From Luteibacter sp. 9135 (GTDB lineage Bacteria; Pseudomonadota; Gammaproteobacteria; Xanthomonadales; Rhodanobacteraceae): 64,000 nucleotides of DNA. Below are positions 18,097-28,817 of the stretch, in pieces; the first letter of the stretch is position 1, and the number at the start of each line of letters is the position of its first letter. The notes under the pieces are model-generated. The model ran no database searches. It was not told the DNA's origin and worked only from the letters and a program-made list of their open reading frames with translations. The DNA is taken from the NCBI RefSeq assembly GCF_000745005.1, contig NZ_JQNB01000001.1, forward strand, positions 248,001 through 312,000, in the 5' to 3' direction. Position numbers and translations under genes: made by a program.

Positions 18097-18240
18097 CCGT
18101 CTTCTTTCATCCGGACTGTGACCGTCGGCTCCGGCATCGAACCGGATCTGCTGACCTCCCGGCAGGACCGGGAGCGCTCGCGGGCTTGTTTCCTCACGGA
18201 AACCTACCGCCGGTGGGGAATTGCACCCCGCCCTGAAGAC
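18097..18240 (-). promoter_or_regulatory. FMN riboswitch (RFN element)
   Basis: Read on the minus strand, the conserved blocks appear in order: AGGGCGGGGTGCAATTCCCC, ACCGGCGGTA, AGCCCGCGAGCG, GCAGATCCGGT, GCCGACGGTCACAGTCCGGA and TGAAAGAAGACGG. These are the six-stem junction sequences of the FMN aptamer. It is placed ahead of ribE, so FMN would shut off ribE-ribBA and the genes after them. ribD lies upstream of the riboswitch and would escape this control unless it has another regulator. Confidence 0.97.
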
Positions 18241-18313
18241 GCTGTGGAGGCCGCTCCCCGAGGAAAGCAGCCGGCTGAGAATAGCATGCGGCCTGAACGG
18301 CCGATTGCAACGG

Positions 18314-19309
18314 TCAGGGCGGCAGCGGGTGGCCCTTGAGCACCTGGTCCATCACCCGGCTGGTGCGCGCCGCCGAGTCGCCCGTCGAGGGGCAGGTGCC
18401 CTTGCCGGTCAGCGTCGCCACGATGGTGGCGATCAACGGCTCCTGGATGTGCGGCGGATTGACCACCCGGATGCTTTCGCGTCGCTCGCCGGCCTCGAGT
18501 TCGATCGGCCCGTCACCGAAGGTGGCGAAGACCAGCCGGCCACGATCGCCGACGATCTCCACGCGATCCTCGCGGCGGTCGGCGGCGAAGTTCCACAAGC
18601 CGGTACCCAGCACGCCGCTGCGGAAGCGGAAGGCCATGGCCACGGCGTCTTCGGCCGGATAAGCGTTCATCTGGTGCGCGGTCATGCCACGCGCTTCGAC
18701 GATGGGGCCGAGCAGGAAGTCGAGGATATCCAGCGTATGGCAGCCGATATCCACGAAGATGCCGCCGCCGGACAGCTCGGGACGCACCGTCCAGGGCAGG
18801 TTGGCCGGGTCGCGGTAGCGTGCCTCGAGCGGATGGTGCAACAGCACGTTGACCAGGCGCGGCGTGCCGATCGCGCCCTCGGCCAACAGCGCGGCGATAC
18901 GCAGGAAGCGCGGCAGCGCGCGCCGGTAGTAGGCCACGAAGACGGGTACGCCGGCCGCCCGCGCGGCCTGCAGGATCGCCGTGCATTCCGCGTGGTCCAT
19001 CGCCATCGGTTTCTCGATGTACACCGGCTTGCCCGCGGCGATGGCCATGAGGGCGTACTCGCGATGGCTGGACGGCGGCGTGGCGACGTATACGGCGTCC
19101 ACGCCGGGATCGGCGACCAGCGCCGCCGCGTCGTCGTACCAGCGCGGCACGCCGTGGCGAGCCGCATAATCGCGCGCCTTGTCGCCATCACGCCGCATCA
19201 CGGCGACCAGCGACGAGTCGCTCACCTTCGCAAACGCAGGGCCGCTCTTGGTCTCGGTGACGGCACCGCAGCCGACGATGCCCCAGCGGACGTGCGGATA
19301 GGTGTTCAC
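18314..19309 (-). CDS. Gfo/Idh/MocA-family NAD(P)-dependent oxidoreductase
   Basis: The 331-residue protein begins with a Rossmann motif (VRWGIVGCGAVTE), then has PVYIEKPMAMDHAE, the EKP motif of the family, and GGGIFVDIGCHTLDILDFLLG, the catalytic histidine region. Members oxidise sugars or inositols; the substrate here is unknown. The start is GTG at 19309, overlapping the ribD stop in a GTGA junction, so it is translationally coupled to ribD. A ribD-dehydrogenase pair is unusual. Confidence 0.85.
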   Translation of the reverse strand: MNTYPHVRWGIVGCGAVTETKSGPAFAKVSDSSLVAVMRRDGDKARDYAARHGVPRWYDDAAALVADPGVDAVYVATPPSSHREYALMAIAAGKPVYIEKPMAMDHAECTAILQAARAAGVPVFVAYYRRALPRFLRIAALLAEGAIGTPRLVNVLLHHPLEARYRDPANLPWTVRPELSGGGIFVDIGCHTLDILDFLLGPIVEARGMTAHQMNAYPAEDAVAMAFRFRSGVLGTGLWNFAADRREDRVEIVGDRGRLVFATFGDGPIELEAGERRESIRVVNPPHIQEPLIATIVATLTGKGTCPSTGDSAARTSRVMDQVLKGHPLPP

Positions 19310-20406
19310 GCCGGCCGCAGCTGCAACCGCATGTCGTCGCCTACCTGCCGGCGGTCCACCGTGTGCAGGCGCCAGCGCGAGGCCATGTCGTCGAGCGGCG
19401 GCAGGGTGAGCATCGGGCGGCCGCTGCTGCCGAGCAGGACCGGCGCGACGTAGACCAACAGTTCGTCGGCCAGCCCCGCGGCCAGCAAGGCACCGCACAG
19501 GACCGGGCCTGCCTCGACATGCACCTCGTTCACGTCGCGCCGGGCCAGCTCGTGCAGCACGGCACGCAGTTCGAGGCCACCGTGGTCGTCACGACGTACC
19601 GCCACGCGCGCCACATCGGCCAGATGGGCCGGCACGTGCGCATCCGGGGCATGAAACACCAGCGTGGGCGCCGTACCGTCGAGCACGCGGGCACCGGCCG
19701 GCGTGCGCAACGCGGTATCGACGATGGCACGCAACGGCGGCACGCAACCCGGGGCGTCGGGCAGGCGAACGGTCAGCTGGGGATCGTCGGCAAGCACGGT
19801 GCCGCTGGCGGAAAGGATGGCCGAGGAGCGCGCGCGCCAGCGCTGCACATCGGCGCGGGCGGCCTCGCCGGTGATCCACTTGGACGTGCCGTCGGCCAGG
19901 GCCGTGCGACCGTCGAGGCTCATGGCCAGCTTGACGCGCACCCACGGGCGAGCGCGCTGGATGCGGCTGAAGAAACCGATGTTGAGTTCGTGCGCGGCGT
20001 CGCGCATCAGGCCCACCTGCACGCCGATGCCGGCGGCGCGCAGTTTTTCGATCCCCGCGCCATCGACCTGGTCGAATGGATCCTCGTGCGCCACGACCAC
20101 ACGGCCCACGCCCGCCGCGATCAAGGCGTCGGCGCAGGGCGGCGTGCGACCGTGGTGCGCGCAGGGCTCCAGGGTGACGTAAGCGGTGGCACCGCGTGCC
20201 GCCGTGCCGGCTTCACGCAGCGCGAAGACTTCCGCATGCGGCTCACCCGCGCGCGCATGCCAGCCGGTGCCGAGCACGGTCTCGCCGCGGGCGATGACGC
20301 AGCCCACGCGCGGGTTGGGCTGGGTGGTGGCGAGGCCGCGCTCCGCCAGGCGCAAGGCGTGCGCCATGTGGAGGTGATCCATGGCGGGAAAGAACGGGCG
20401 CGACAT
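19306..20406 (-). CDS. ribD: Bifunctional riboflavin deaminase/reductase RibD
   Basis: The 366-residue protein has both RibD domains. The deaminase half carries the zinc motif HAEVFALREAG and TLEPCAHHGRTPPC. The reductase half shows VRVKLAMSLDGRTALADGTSKWITG and VHVEAGPVLCGALLAAGL. It performs the second and third steps of riboflavin synthesis. It follows nrdR by two bases. An internal ATG at residue 9 (MDHLHMAHAL) is a plausible alternative start. Confidence 0.95.
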   Translation of the reverse strand: MSRPFFPAMDHLHMAHALRLAERGLATTQPNPRVGCVIARGETVLGTGWHARAGEPHAEVFALREAGTAARGATAYVTLEPCAHHGRTPPCADALIAAGVGRVVVAHEDPFDQVDGAGIEKLRAAGIGVQVGLMRDAAHELNIGFFSRIQRARPWVRVKLAMSLDGRTALADGTSKWITGEAARADVQRWRARSSAILSASGTVLADDPQLTVRLPDAPGCVPPLRAIVDTALRTPAGARVLDGTAPTLVFHAPDAHVPAHLADVARVAVRRDDHGGLELRAVLHELARRDVNEVHVEAGPVLCGALLAAGLADELLVYVAPVLLGSSGRPMLTLPPLDDMASRWRLHTVDRRQVGDDMRLQLRPA

Positions 20407-20408
20407 GC

Positions 20409-20924
20409 TCAGCCCTTGCGCCCCCGCCTGGCTGCGTCCAGCAGCGGCAGTTGCAGGCCTTCGATCGAGGGTAGGTCGCGCTCGAGTTTCTCGATCTCCT
20501 CGCGGAAAGCGTGCACATCCTCGAAGCGGCGATATACCGAGGCGAAGCGCACGTAAGCCACCTGGTCGAGTTCCTTCAACTCACGCATCACCAGTTCGCC
20601 CACCTGGCGCGACGGCACCTCGCGCTCGCCGAGGCGGCGGAGGTCGTTGATGACGGCGCGCATCGCGGTATCCACCGCGTCGCTGGCCACGGGGCGCTTC
20701 TGCAGGGGGCGCTCGAAACTCACGCGCAGCTTGTGTTCGTCGAACGGCTCGCGACGGTCGCCGGACTTGACGATCACCGGCAGCTTGAGTTCGGCGGTTT
20801 CGAAGGTATTGAACCGCTCGCTGCACTGCGGGCACTCGCGTCGACGACGCACCGTGCTCCCGTCTTCGGTGAGCCGTGAGTCGATGACGCGGGTGTCTTC
20901 ATGCTGGCAGAACGGACAATGCAT
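20409..20924 (-). CDS. nrdR: Transcriptional repressor NrdR
   Basis: The 171-residue protein starts with the zinc ribbon [17 protein letters not shown]...[16 protein letters not shown] and continues with the ATP-cone ([17 protein letters not shown]). NrdR represses ribonucleotide reductase genes according to dATP/ATP. The order glyA-nrdR-ribD is common in gammaproteobacteria and is kept here. Confidence 0.97.
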   Translation of the reverse strand: MHCPFCQHEDTRVIDSRLTEDGSTVRRRRECPQCSERFNTFETAELKLPVIVKSGDRREPFDEHKLRVSFERPLQKRPVASDAVDTAMRAVINDLRRLGEREVPSRQVGELVMRELKELDQVAYVRFASVYRRFEDVHAFREEIEKLERDLPSIEGLQLPLLDAARRGRKG

Positions 20925-20927
20925 CGA

Positions 20928-22184
20928 TCAGCCGTATACCGGGAAACGGGCGCACTGGGCCGTAACCTTCTCGCGCACCGCCGCGATGACCGTCTCGTCT
21001 CCCGGTGCGTCCAGCACGTCGCAGATCCACTGGGTCAGCTCGATGGTGTCCGCTTCCTTGTAGCCACGGGTGGTGATCGCCGGCGTGCCCACGCGCAGGC
21101 CTGAGGTGACGAACGGCGAGCGGGGGTCGTTCGGCACGGCGTTCTTGTTGACGGTGATGTGCGCCTTGCCGAGGGCCGCTTCCGCGTCCTTGCCGGTAAC
21201 CTCGCGACCGATCAGATCGACCAGCATCAGGTGGTTCTCGGTACCGCCGGAGACCACCTTGTAGCCGCGCTCCATCAATGTCTTCGCCATGGCCTTGGCG
21301 TTCTTCACCACCTGGCCCTGGTAGTCCTTGAATTCGGGCTCCAGCGCTTCCTTGAAGGCCACGGCCTTGGCCGCGATGACATGCATCAGCGGGCCGCCCT
21401 GGATCCCCGGGAAGACGATGGACTGCAGCTTCTTCTCGATATCCTCGCCCAGGCCCTTGGCCACGATGATGCCGCCGCGCGGACCGCGCAGGGTCTTGTG
21501 CGTGGTGGACGTGACCACGTGGGCGTGGTCGATCGGGCTGGGGTAGTGGCCCGTGGCGACGAGGCCCGCGATGTGCGCCATGTCGACGAACAGGTAGGCG
21601 CCGACCTTGTCGGCGATGGCGCGGAAGCGCGCCCAGTCCATCACCTGCGAATAGGCGGAGAATCCGGCCACCACCATCTTCGGCTTGTGCTCGATCGCCA
21701 GGCGCTCGATCTCGTCGTAGTCGACCAGACCGGTCTCGGCATCGATGCCGTACTGCACGGCGTTGTAGATCTTGCCGGAGAAGTTGACCTTGGCGCCGTG
21801 GGTGAGATGGCCGCCGTGGGCGAGGCTCATGCCCAGGATGGTGTCGCCCGGCTGCAACAGCGCGAAGTACACCGCCTGGTTGGCCTGCGAACCGGAATGC
21901 GGCTGCACGTTGGCGTAATCGGCGCCGAACAGCTTCTTCAGGCGCTGGATGGCCAGCTTCTCGGCAATGTCCACGTATTCGCAGCCGCCGTAGTAGCGCT
22001 TGCCGGGGTAACCCTCGGCGTACTTGTTGGTCAGCGACGAGCCCTGGGCCTCCATGACACGGGGGCTGGCGTAGTTCTCCGAGGCGATCAGCTCGACGTG
22101 ATCTTCCTGGCGACGGGTCTCGTCGGCGATGGCCCTGGCGAGTTCGTCGTCATAGCCGGCGATCGTTGCATCCTTGGGGAACAT
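20928..22184 (-). CDS. glyA: Serine hydroxymethyltransferase
   Basis: The 418-residue PLP enzyme interconverts serine and glycine with tetrahydrofolate. Typical blocks are [49 protein letters not shown] and [15 protein letters not shown], the last carrying the PLP lysine. The ATG at 22184 ([15 protein letters not shown]) matches the family start. It is the first gene of the minus-strand array. Confidence 0.97.
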   Translation of the reverse strand: MFPKDATIAGYDDELARAIADETRRQEDHVELIASENYASPRVMEAQGSSLTNKYAEGYPGKRYYGGCEYVDIAEKLAIQRLKKLFGADYANVQPHSGSQANQAVYFALLQPGDTILGMSLAHGGHLTHGAKVNFSGKIYNAVQYGIDAETGLVDYDEIERLAIEHKPKMVVAGFSAYSQVMDWARFRAIADKVGAYLFVDMAHIAGLVATGHYPSPIDHAHVVTSTTHKTLRGPRGGIIVAKGLGEDIEKKLQSIVFPGIQGGPLMHVIAAKAVAFKEALEPEFKDYQGQVVKNAKAMAKTLMERGYKVVSGGTENHLMLVDLIGREVTGKDAEAALGKAHITVNKNAVPNDPRSPFVTSGLRVGTPAITTRGYKEADTIELTQWICDVLDAPGDETVIAAVREKVTAQCARFPVYG

Positions 22185-22267
22185 CTCTACCTCGGGTCGC
22201 GGGTGGGGAATGAAGACCGAAAGTGTAGCGCCCGCCGGGGTTTGCGGCCACTGCCCCACCCGCGGGC

Positions 22268-23419
22268 TCAGCGCCGCTCCAGCCAGAGGTCCGTCCGCTC
22301 GGCGACCGGGCCGTGGCGCATGTAGGAGCGGATGGCCCGTTCGTTGTCGGGCGTATAGCGCAGGCAACTGAAAGTGGATGGCGCCAGTGGGTGCATGTTC
22401 GAGTCGCACCGGTACCAGTTCATGAGGCTCCATGGCCCGGTACGGAAGCGGCCGGACGCCGCCGACTCATGGGTCGCCCCAAGCGTATGGCCAAATTCGT
22501 GGGCCAGCACCGACACGCGGCCCTGGACGGTCGCGACGGCTTCGCTTTGCCCCTCCAGCGCCAGTCCGGACGCCTTGCTCACGGCGGGGCGGGCCGTCAG
22601 CAGCAGGAACTTGTGTTTGTACGACTTGCCGTAGGGCAAGTCGATATGCAGGCTCAGCTGTCGCAGGGCGATCGCGAAGCGGTCGAGGACATCCGGATGC
22701 TCATAGTCCATGTCCGTGATCCAGGGCACCCTGGTGTAATAGCGCACGTCGATCTTCGGCTCGCCGGGCAGCACGGTTACCAGGTCCGCCAGCCACCAGG
22801 CGGCGAATCGCGCATGCAGGTCCGCTATCGACTGCTCGCGAAGATCGTCGTGGACGAACACGTGGAACGTCGGCCGGTGGGCGAGCGGGTCCTCGACGTG
22901 GTGGGGCGTGATCGAAAGCTCGCCCGTGAACGGGATGACAGGCTCGTCGGCGTAGCCGTCCCCTGCCGGGTAGGTGTGGCGACGCGCCTCGTCATGCCCG
23001 ACCCGGAAGGATACGACGGTTACCCCGCCCTCGGACGGGAGGGACACGTGCAGGCCGTCGCCGCCCCGGGTGAACACGGCGCGCTCCCCGTTCAGTTGCC
23101 CGGCGTACATGGCCCCGGCGACCTGCGGCGACAGGCGGAGGTCCACGGGCAGGCGCCGCTCGACGGAGATGCCCGCACCGGGGCCCACGGCACGCCGCGG
23201 TCGTGAAGGGCCACTCTGCTCCCCGGCGGACGGCGATGGTGTCATCGTCACGTCGGGAATCCAGATGCGGAAGGGAAGGCCAGCGTCCACGGCCTGATCG
23301 AACAGCTCGACGACGCTCGCGGCGCCGTTCGGCGGCACGGGGGCCGCCTGGACGACGGAGGGCAGGAAAAGGGCCAGGGCGGGCACGAGTGCCCTGCACA
23401 GGCGGAACATGGAAACCAT
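22268..23419 (-). CDS. Secreted zinc metalloprotease-like protein, copy 1
   Basis: The 383-residue product has a signal peptide ([25 protein letters not shown]). The gluzincin/metzincin-like site [12 protein letters not shown] has ligands His307, His311 and His317 and catalytic Glu308 (HExxHxxGxxH). No named family is obvious to me outside the motif. A Met-containing stretch after it (SLMNWYRC) could serve as the metzincin Met-turn. It shares [10 protein letters not shown], the active site and a C-terminal NERAIRSYM with the divergent neighbour. AAGGA seven bases before the ATG at 23419 supports this start. Confidence 0.72.
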   Translation of the reverse strand: MVSMFRLCRALVPALALFLPSVVQAAPVPPNGAASVVELFDQAVDAGLPFRIWIPDVTMTPSPSAGEQSGPSRPRRAVGPGAGISVERRLPVDLRLSPQVAGAMYAGQLNGERAVFTRGGDGLHVSLPSEGGVTVVSFRVGHDEARRHTYPAGDGYADEPVIPFTGELSITPHHVEDPLAHRPTFHVFVHDDLREQSIADLHARFAAWWLADLVTVLPGEPKIDVRYYTRVPWITDMDYEHPDVLDRFAIALRQLSLHIDLPYGKSYKHKFLLLTARPAVSKASGLALEGQSEAVATVQGRVSVLAHEFGHTLGATHESAASGRFRTGPWSLMNWYRCDSNMHPLAPSTFSCLRYTPDNERAIRSYMRHGPVAERTDLWLERR

Positions 23420-23616
23420 CGAGACATCCTTGTTGGCCGGAAGGGCCGGGGACGATACCTGCGTTGCCACCGCTTCCCCGCCCGGATGACGCACCACGCG
23501 GCGCCGACTGACGGCGTTGCGGGACCTTCCAGATCAACCGGATCCGGTGCCCTGGCCGGCAGGCCCAAGGGGCCAGCGATGACGTACATACGATCAAGTC
23601 AAATACCTACATCCCG

Positions 23617-23632
23617 CTAGGCAAGCTCCTAG
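23617..23632. promoter_or_regulatory. Inverted repeat between the divergent protease genes
   Basis: CTAGG-CAAGCT-CCTAG is a perfect 5-bp inverted repeat with a 6-bp spacer in the 285-base gap between the two divergent metalloprotease genes, 73 bases from the plus-strand start. Its geometry suits a dimeric regulator binding site, but no regulator is identified. The rest of the gap shows nothing I can name. Confidence 0.4.
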
Positions 23633-23704
23633 GGTGATCGCCCTGGCTTGTGCGTAGGCTAATTCTGCGGTCGCATCCTGCCGCGTAGGGAAAGGAATAC
23701 CCCC

Positions 23705-24712
23705 ATGAAAACACTCATGTTCACGATCGCCATCGCTTCCGGACTGGCCGCATGGACGCCCCCCGCCCCCGCCCAGCCCGACCGGATCGCCGAGGCATTC
23801 GACCAACAGATAGCCGGGGGCCTGCCCAGCGACGTCCTGTTGTCCCGCCCGGGCGCGACGCCGCAGCGGGTCAGCGTGCTGGAGCGGCTCAACACCGCTC
23901 TCGACTTCCCCGACGGAACGCAGGGCACCCTGTATCTGGCCGAGGTCGACGGCCGCCCGGCCAGCGTCATCCGGGTTGGCGACCGCGTCGACGTCGTCAT
24001 GGACGACGACACCCCGGCGCCGGCACCGCGTATGGCCCGGTTTTCCTCCGGCTCAGGCGCGTGGCCATGGCTGGAAGGAAGCGACCTTTTGCTCCTTCCC
24101 GGCAACGAGCAGCCTGAGGAGTTGACCGAGCTGTACGGCGGCAGCGACGCGCCGTCGGAGAAGACGCTGCACGTCTGGATCTTCCTGCACGATCGGTCCG
24201 GCGAGCGCGACTACGCCAAGTTCCTCAACTGGTACGCCGCGTGGTGGATCAAGGACATGGAAGCCAACGTACGCCCCGGCATGCCGATCAGGGTGTCGCT
24301 GCGCGACCGCATTCCCGGCCTGACCGACATGGATTACCACGCGGGCCAAGCCGAAAGCCGCATTGCGGATATCGCCGTTGCAGGCGCCCGTTACGTCAGG
24401 GAACAGGGCGGCCACGTGGACAACCTTTCGCGATTCGTCCTTTTCGTGAACGAACCGCCCCGGAACCTGCCCTCCGGCGTGCTCGGCGGCGCCATCGAGC
24501 CGTATCGGGCCGCCATCGCCAGCAACCGCGCGCACCGGCACATCTTCGCGCACGAGGTGGGCCACCTGATCGGAGCCACGCACGAGGCCGCCGAGAACCG
24601 TTTCTTCTGCGTCACCAACATGGCCGACAACATCATCGGCAAGGCGGCGTGCCGGGTCTACACCAAGGCCAACGACCAGAACATCCGCGATTACCTGAGC
24701 GCCCGCCTGTAG
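23705..24712 (+). CDS. Secreted zinc metalloprotease-like protein, copy 2
   Basis: The 335-residue paralogue of the divergent gene has a signal peptide (MKTLMFTIAIASGLAAWTPPAPA). Its active site is HEVGHLIGATHE, with His283, Glu284, His287 and His293. Shared features with copy 1 are LTDMDYHAG, WYAAWW before it (copy 1 FAAWW) and the C-terminal DQNIRDYL. The N-terminal propeptide-like region differs strongly. Cysteines near the end (FFCVTNMADN, GKAACRVY) could form a disulfide. I do not recognise a named protease. Confidence 0.72.
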   Translation: MKTLMFTIAIASGLAAWTPPAPAQPDRIAEAFDQQIAGGLPSDVLLSRPGATPQRVSVLERLNTALDFPDGTQGTLYLAEVDGRPASVIRVGDRVDVVMDDDTPAPAPRMARFSSGSGAWPWLEGSDLLLLPGNEQPEELTELYGGSDAPSEKTLHVWIFLHDRSGERDYAKFLNWYAAWWIKDMEANVRPGMPIRVSLRDRIPGLTDMDYHAGQAESRIADIAVAGARYVREQGGHVDNLSRFVLFVNEPPRNLPSGVLGGAIEPYRAAIASNRAHRHIFAHEVGHLIGATHEAAENRFFCVTNMADNIIGKAACRVYTKANDQNIRDYLSARL

Positions 24713-24727
24713 GGCGCAGGGACCCCG

Positions 24728-24754
24728 GTCCCGGGAGGCCTGCTCTCCCGGGAC
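24728..24754. terminator. Strong hairpin after metalloprotease copy 2
   Basis: GTCCCGGGAG and CTCCCGGGAC form a perfect 10-bp stem with a 7-base loop, 15 bases after the stop codon. There is no T-run, so it may be a terminator of reduced efficiency or an mRNA-stabilising hairpin. It ends six bases before the ettA -10-like box. Confidence 0.5.
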
Positions 24755-24760
24755 AACGGC

Positions 24761-24766
24761 TATAAT
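24761..24766 (+). promoter_or_regulatory. Probable -10 box of ettA
   Basis: TATAATGGGGG is a perfect consensus -10 hexamer, unusual in this GC-rich DNA, about 70 bases before the ettA start. No good -35 is visible because the expected place is occupied by the hairpin. Confidence 0.55.
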
Positions 24767-24838
24767 GGGGGTTTGTACCCACGCGTCGACGCCCCCTTCC
24801 CCGTCGGAAGGCAGGCGGCCGCGCCTTCCGGAGGCCGC

Positions 24839-26497
<1,659 letters not shown>

Positions 26498-26538
26498 CAC
26501 CGATACCCATACCACCCACACCAACACCAACACCGCCC

Positions 26539-26561
26539 GTAGGAGCGCACGCTGTGCGCGA
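26539..26561 (+). repeat. REP-like element
   Basis: GTAGGAGCGCACGCTGTGCG with the following CGA has the GTAG head and a GCGCAC/GTGCGC stem, then AAAAGCCAACA as at 5667. Together with the inverted copy at 26669 it fills the 245-base gap between ettA and pyrF. Short imperfect repeats of ATGGCGAATCGC lie between them. Confidence 0.75.
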
Positions 26562-26668
26562 AAAGCCAACAGAGCGATGATGCGGCACCCGCCATCGTGC
26601 GGGTCACGCGCTTCGATGTGCGAATGGCCACATGGCGAATCGCGCATATGGCGAATCGCCACAACGCC

Positions 26669-26692
26669 ATCGCGCACATCGTGCGCTCCTAC
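26669..26692 (-). repeat. REP-like element, inverted partner
   Basis: On the minus strand this is GTAGGAGCGCACGATGTGCG. It faces the copy at 26539 and ends 50 bases before pyrF. Confidence 0.75.
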
Positions 26693-26742
26693 GGTGCTTT
26701 TGTGTAAAGACGTCCACACATCCCTATCGAGCGAAGCCACCC

Positions 26743-27558
26743 ATGAACTTCATGACCGCCCTGAAGGACGCCTGGCGTCGCAACGACTCCCTGCTGTGCG
26801 TCGGCCTCGATCCCGAGCCCGGCCGCCTGCCTGCCGGCCTGTCCGGCAACGAAGGCATTTTCGAATTCTGCCGGGCCATCGTCGATGCGACGGCCGGCCT
26901 GGTCTGCGCCTATAAACCGCAGATCGCCCATTTCGCGGCACAGCGTGCCGAAAACGCGCTGGAGCGGGTCATCGCGCATATCCACGCGACGCAGCCCGGC
27001 ATCCCCGTGATCCTCGATGCCAAGCGCGGCGACATCGGATCGACCGCCGCGCATTACGCTTGCGAGGCCTTCGACCGTTACGACGCCGACGCCGTCACCC
27101 TCAATCCCTACCTGGGCCAGGACTCCATCGCACCGTTCCTGGAGCGGGCCGACAAGGGCGTGATCCTGCTGTGCCGCACCTCCAATCCCGGCGGCAAGGA
27201 TTTCCAGGCGCTGGACTGCGGCGGGCAGCCGCTGTACCTCCGCGTCGCCGAAACCGTCGCCCGCGAATGGAACACAAACGGCAATTGCGCCCTGGTGACC
27301 GGCGCCACCTGGCCGGAAGAACTCGGCAAGGTGCGCGCCGTGGTCGGCGACATGCCGCTGCTGGTACCAGGCATCGGTGCCCAGGGCGGCGATGTGGAAG
27401 CGGTGATGAGACATGGCGGCACGTCCACCGGCGATGGCCTGATGATTTCATCTTCGCGCGCCATCATCTACGCTGGCGCCGATGGGGACTTTGCCGACGT
27501 AGCACATCGCGCGGCCGACGAATTGAGAAAATTGATCAACTCGTTCCGTCATAGCTAG
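26743..27558 (+). CDS. pyrF: Orotidine 5'-phosphate decarboxylase (type 2)
   Basis: The 271-residue enzyme makes UMP in pyrimidine synthesis. It is the longer type-2 form: [43 protein letters not shown] with the Asp-Lys-Asp catalytic array, and [10 protein letters not shown] near the C-terminus. An ATG at 26752 (MTALKDAW) is an alternative start. It is probably monocistronic. Confidence 0.94.
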   Translation: MNFMTALKDAWRRNDSLLCVGLDPEPGRLPAGLSGNEGIFEFCRAIVDATAGLVCAYKPQIAHFAAQRAENALERVIAHIHATQPGIPVILDAKRGDIGSTAAHYACEAFDRYDADAVTLNPYLGQDSIAPFLERADKGVILLCRTSNPGGKDFQALDCGGQPLYLRVAETVAREWNTNGNCALVTGATWPEELGKVRAVVGDMPLLVPGIGAQGGDVEAVMRHGGTSTGDGLMISSSRAIIYAGADGDFADVAHRAADELRKLINSFRHS

Positions 27559-27677
27559 ACAGATCAAAAAGCAGTCGCAAATTGCACGACTTGGCAACTG
27601 CAAAAGCCTTACGCTGGCGCTGTACGCTAACCAACAATACCCGGCTCACGGCGCCACCGCGTTCCACCGGAGTAGTC

Positions 27678-28061
27678 ATGCCACCTATGAACCGAGGTTT
27701 TTCCCAACGCCTGCATGTTGCGCTGGACATGGCGGGTGTGAAGAAAGGCCGCGGCCGCATCACCCAGCTGGCCGATCTTTTCGACGTCAGTCGGGAGACG
27801 GCACGCAAGTGGCTGAGCGATCTGGGCCTGCCGGAACTGGAACGCCAGATCGATATGGCGACCCGTTTCGGGGTCAACTTCGAATGGCTGGCCACCGGCC
27901 GGGGCGCACCGAACGGCGCGACCGGCGTTCGTGAAAGCCCCGCCCTCTACCGTGCCGATTCGCGCGAGCAGTTGCGCCTCGTCGGACTGGTCAGCCGCCT
28001 GCCCAAGGAGCGGCGCAAGGCCTTGCTGGTAATCGTCGAGGCGCTGGCGGAAGCCGAATAG
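27678..28061 (+). CDS. Small HTH (XRE/CI-like) transcriptional regulator
   Basis: The 127-residue product contains an N-terminal helix-turn-helix: RITQLADLFDVSRETARKWLSDLGLPELERQIDMATRFGVNFEWLATGRG. This is the layout of phage-repressor-type proteins, but the peptidase-like C-terminus of full CI proteins is absent. The C-terminus is helical (EQLRLVGLVSRLPKERRKALLVIVEAL). CCGGAGTAGTC precedes the ATG at 27678, the chosen start. The target is unknown. Confidence 0.75.
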   Translation: MPPMNRGFSQRLHVALDMAGVKKGRGRITQLADLFDVSRETARKWLSDLGLPELERQIDMATRFGVNFEWLATGRGAPNGATGVRESPALYRADSREQLRLVGLVSRLPKERRKALLVIVEALAEAE

Positions 28062-28083
28062 GCCTCCGCGGCCGCGAACTTTC

Positions 28084-28620
28084 TCAGTCGTCGCCGATGT
28101 CCATGCCGGGAAACAGGACATCCGTATAGCCGAACTTCGCGAAGTCCGTGATGCGAGAGGGATACAGACGCCCGATCAGGTGATCGCACTCGTGCTGCAC
28201 CACACGCGCGTGGAACCCCTCGGCCGTGCGATCCACGGGCGCACCGTTGCGATCCACACCCTGGTAGCGGATCAGCGAGTAACGATTCACGGCACCACGC
28301 AGGCCGGGCACCGAAAGGCAGCCCTCCCAGCCTTCTTCCATGTCCTGCGACAGTGGAGTGATCAGCGGATTGAGCAGAATCGTCTGCGGCACCGGCGGGG
28401 CATCCGGATAGCGCTCGCTGGCGTCGAAACCGAAGATGACCAGTTGCAGGTCGACGCCGATCTGCGGCGCCGCCAGGCCCACGCCGCCAGCGTGATACAT
28501 GGTGTCGAACATGTCCTGGATCAGGGCATCCAGCTCGGCCGTGCCCATCATCGCGTCGGGCACCGGGGCCGCAATGCGCAGCAGGCGTTCGTCGCCCATC
28601 TTCAGAATGTCGCGGATCAT
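28084..28620 (-). CDS. def: Peptide deformylase
   Basis: The 178-residue metalloenzyme removes N-formyl groups from nascent proteins. All three motifs are visible: [20 protein letters not shown] with the metal cysteine, and [13 protein letters not shown] with the metal histidines and catalytic glutamate. No fmt gene is adjacent, so this may be a second, stand-alone deformylase. Confidence 0.94.
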   Translation of the reverse strand: MIRDILKMGDERLLRIAAPVPDAMMGTAELDALIQDMFDTMYHAGGVGLAAPQIGVDLQLVIFGFDASERYPDAPPVPQTILLNPLITPLSQDMEEGWEGCLSVPGLRGAVNRYSLIRYQGVDRNGAPVDRTAEGFHARVVQHECDHLIGRLYPSRITDFAKFGYTDVLFPGMDIGDD

Positions 28621-28817
28621 CGTCGTGCCCGGGGAGTGGGGATGCCTCCAGCATGGCGGCGGAAGGCCCCGGGCTCAAGCGTCTTTCGCGAGCCCGCGGC
28701 ATGCGGATGCCCGCAAAACCATTCGACCAATGGCTAATGCCCGAAAGGCGCCACGGCGATTGACCCCCATCGCGCGCGGGACGACCCTTGTGCCATCCGC
28801 AAGGGGAGCACCGAACC

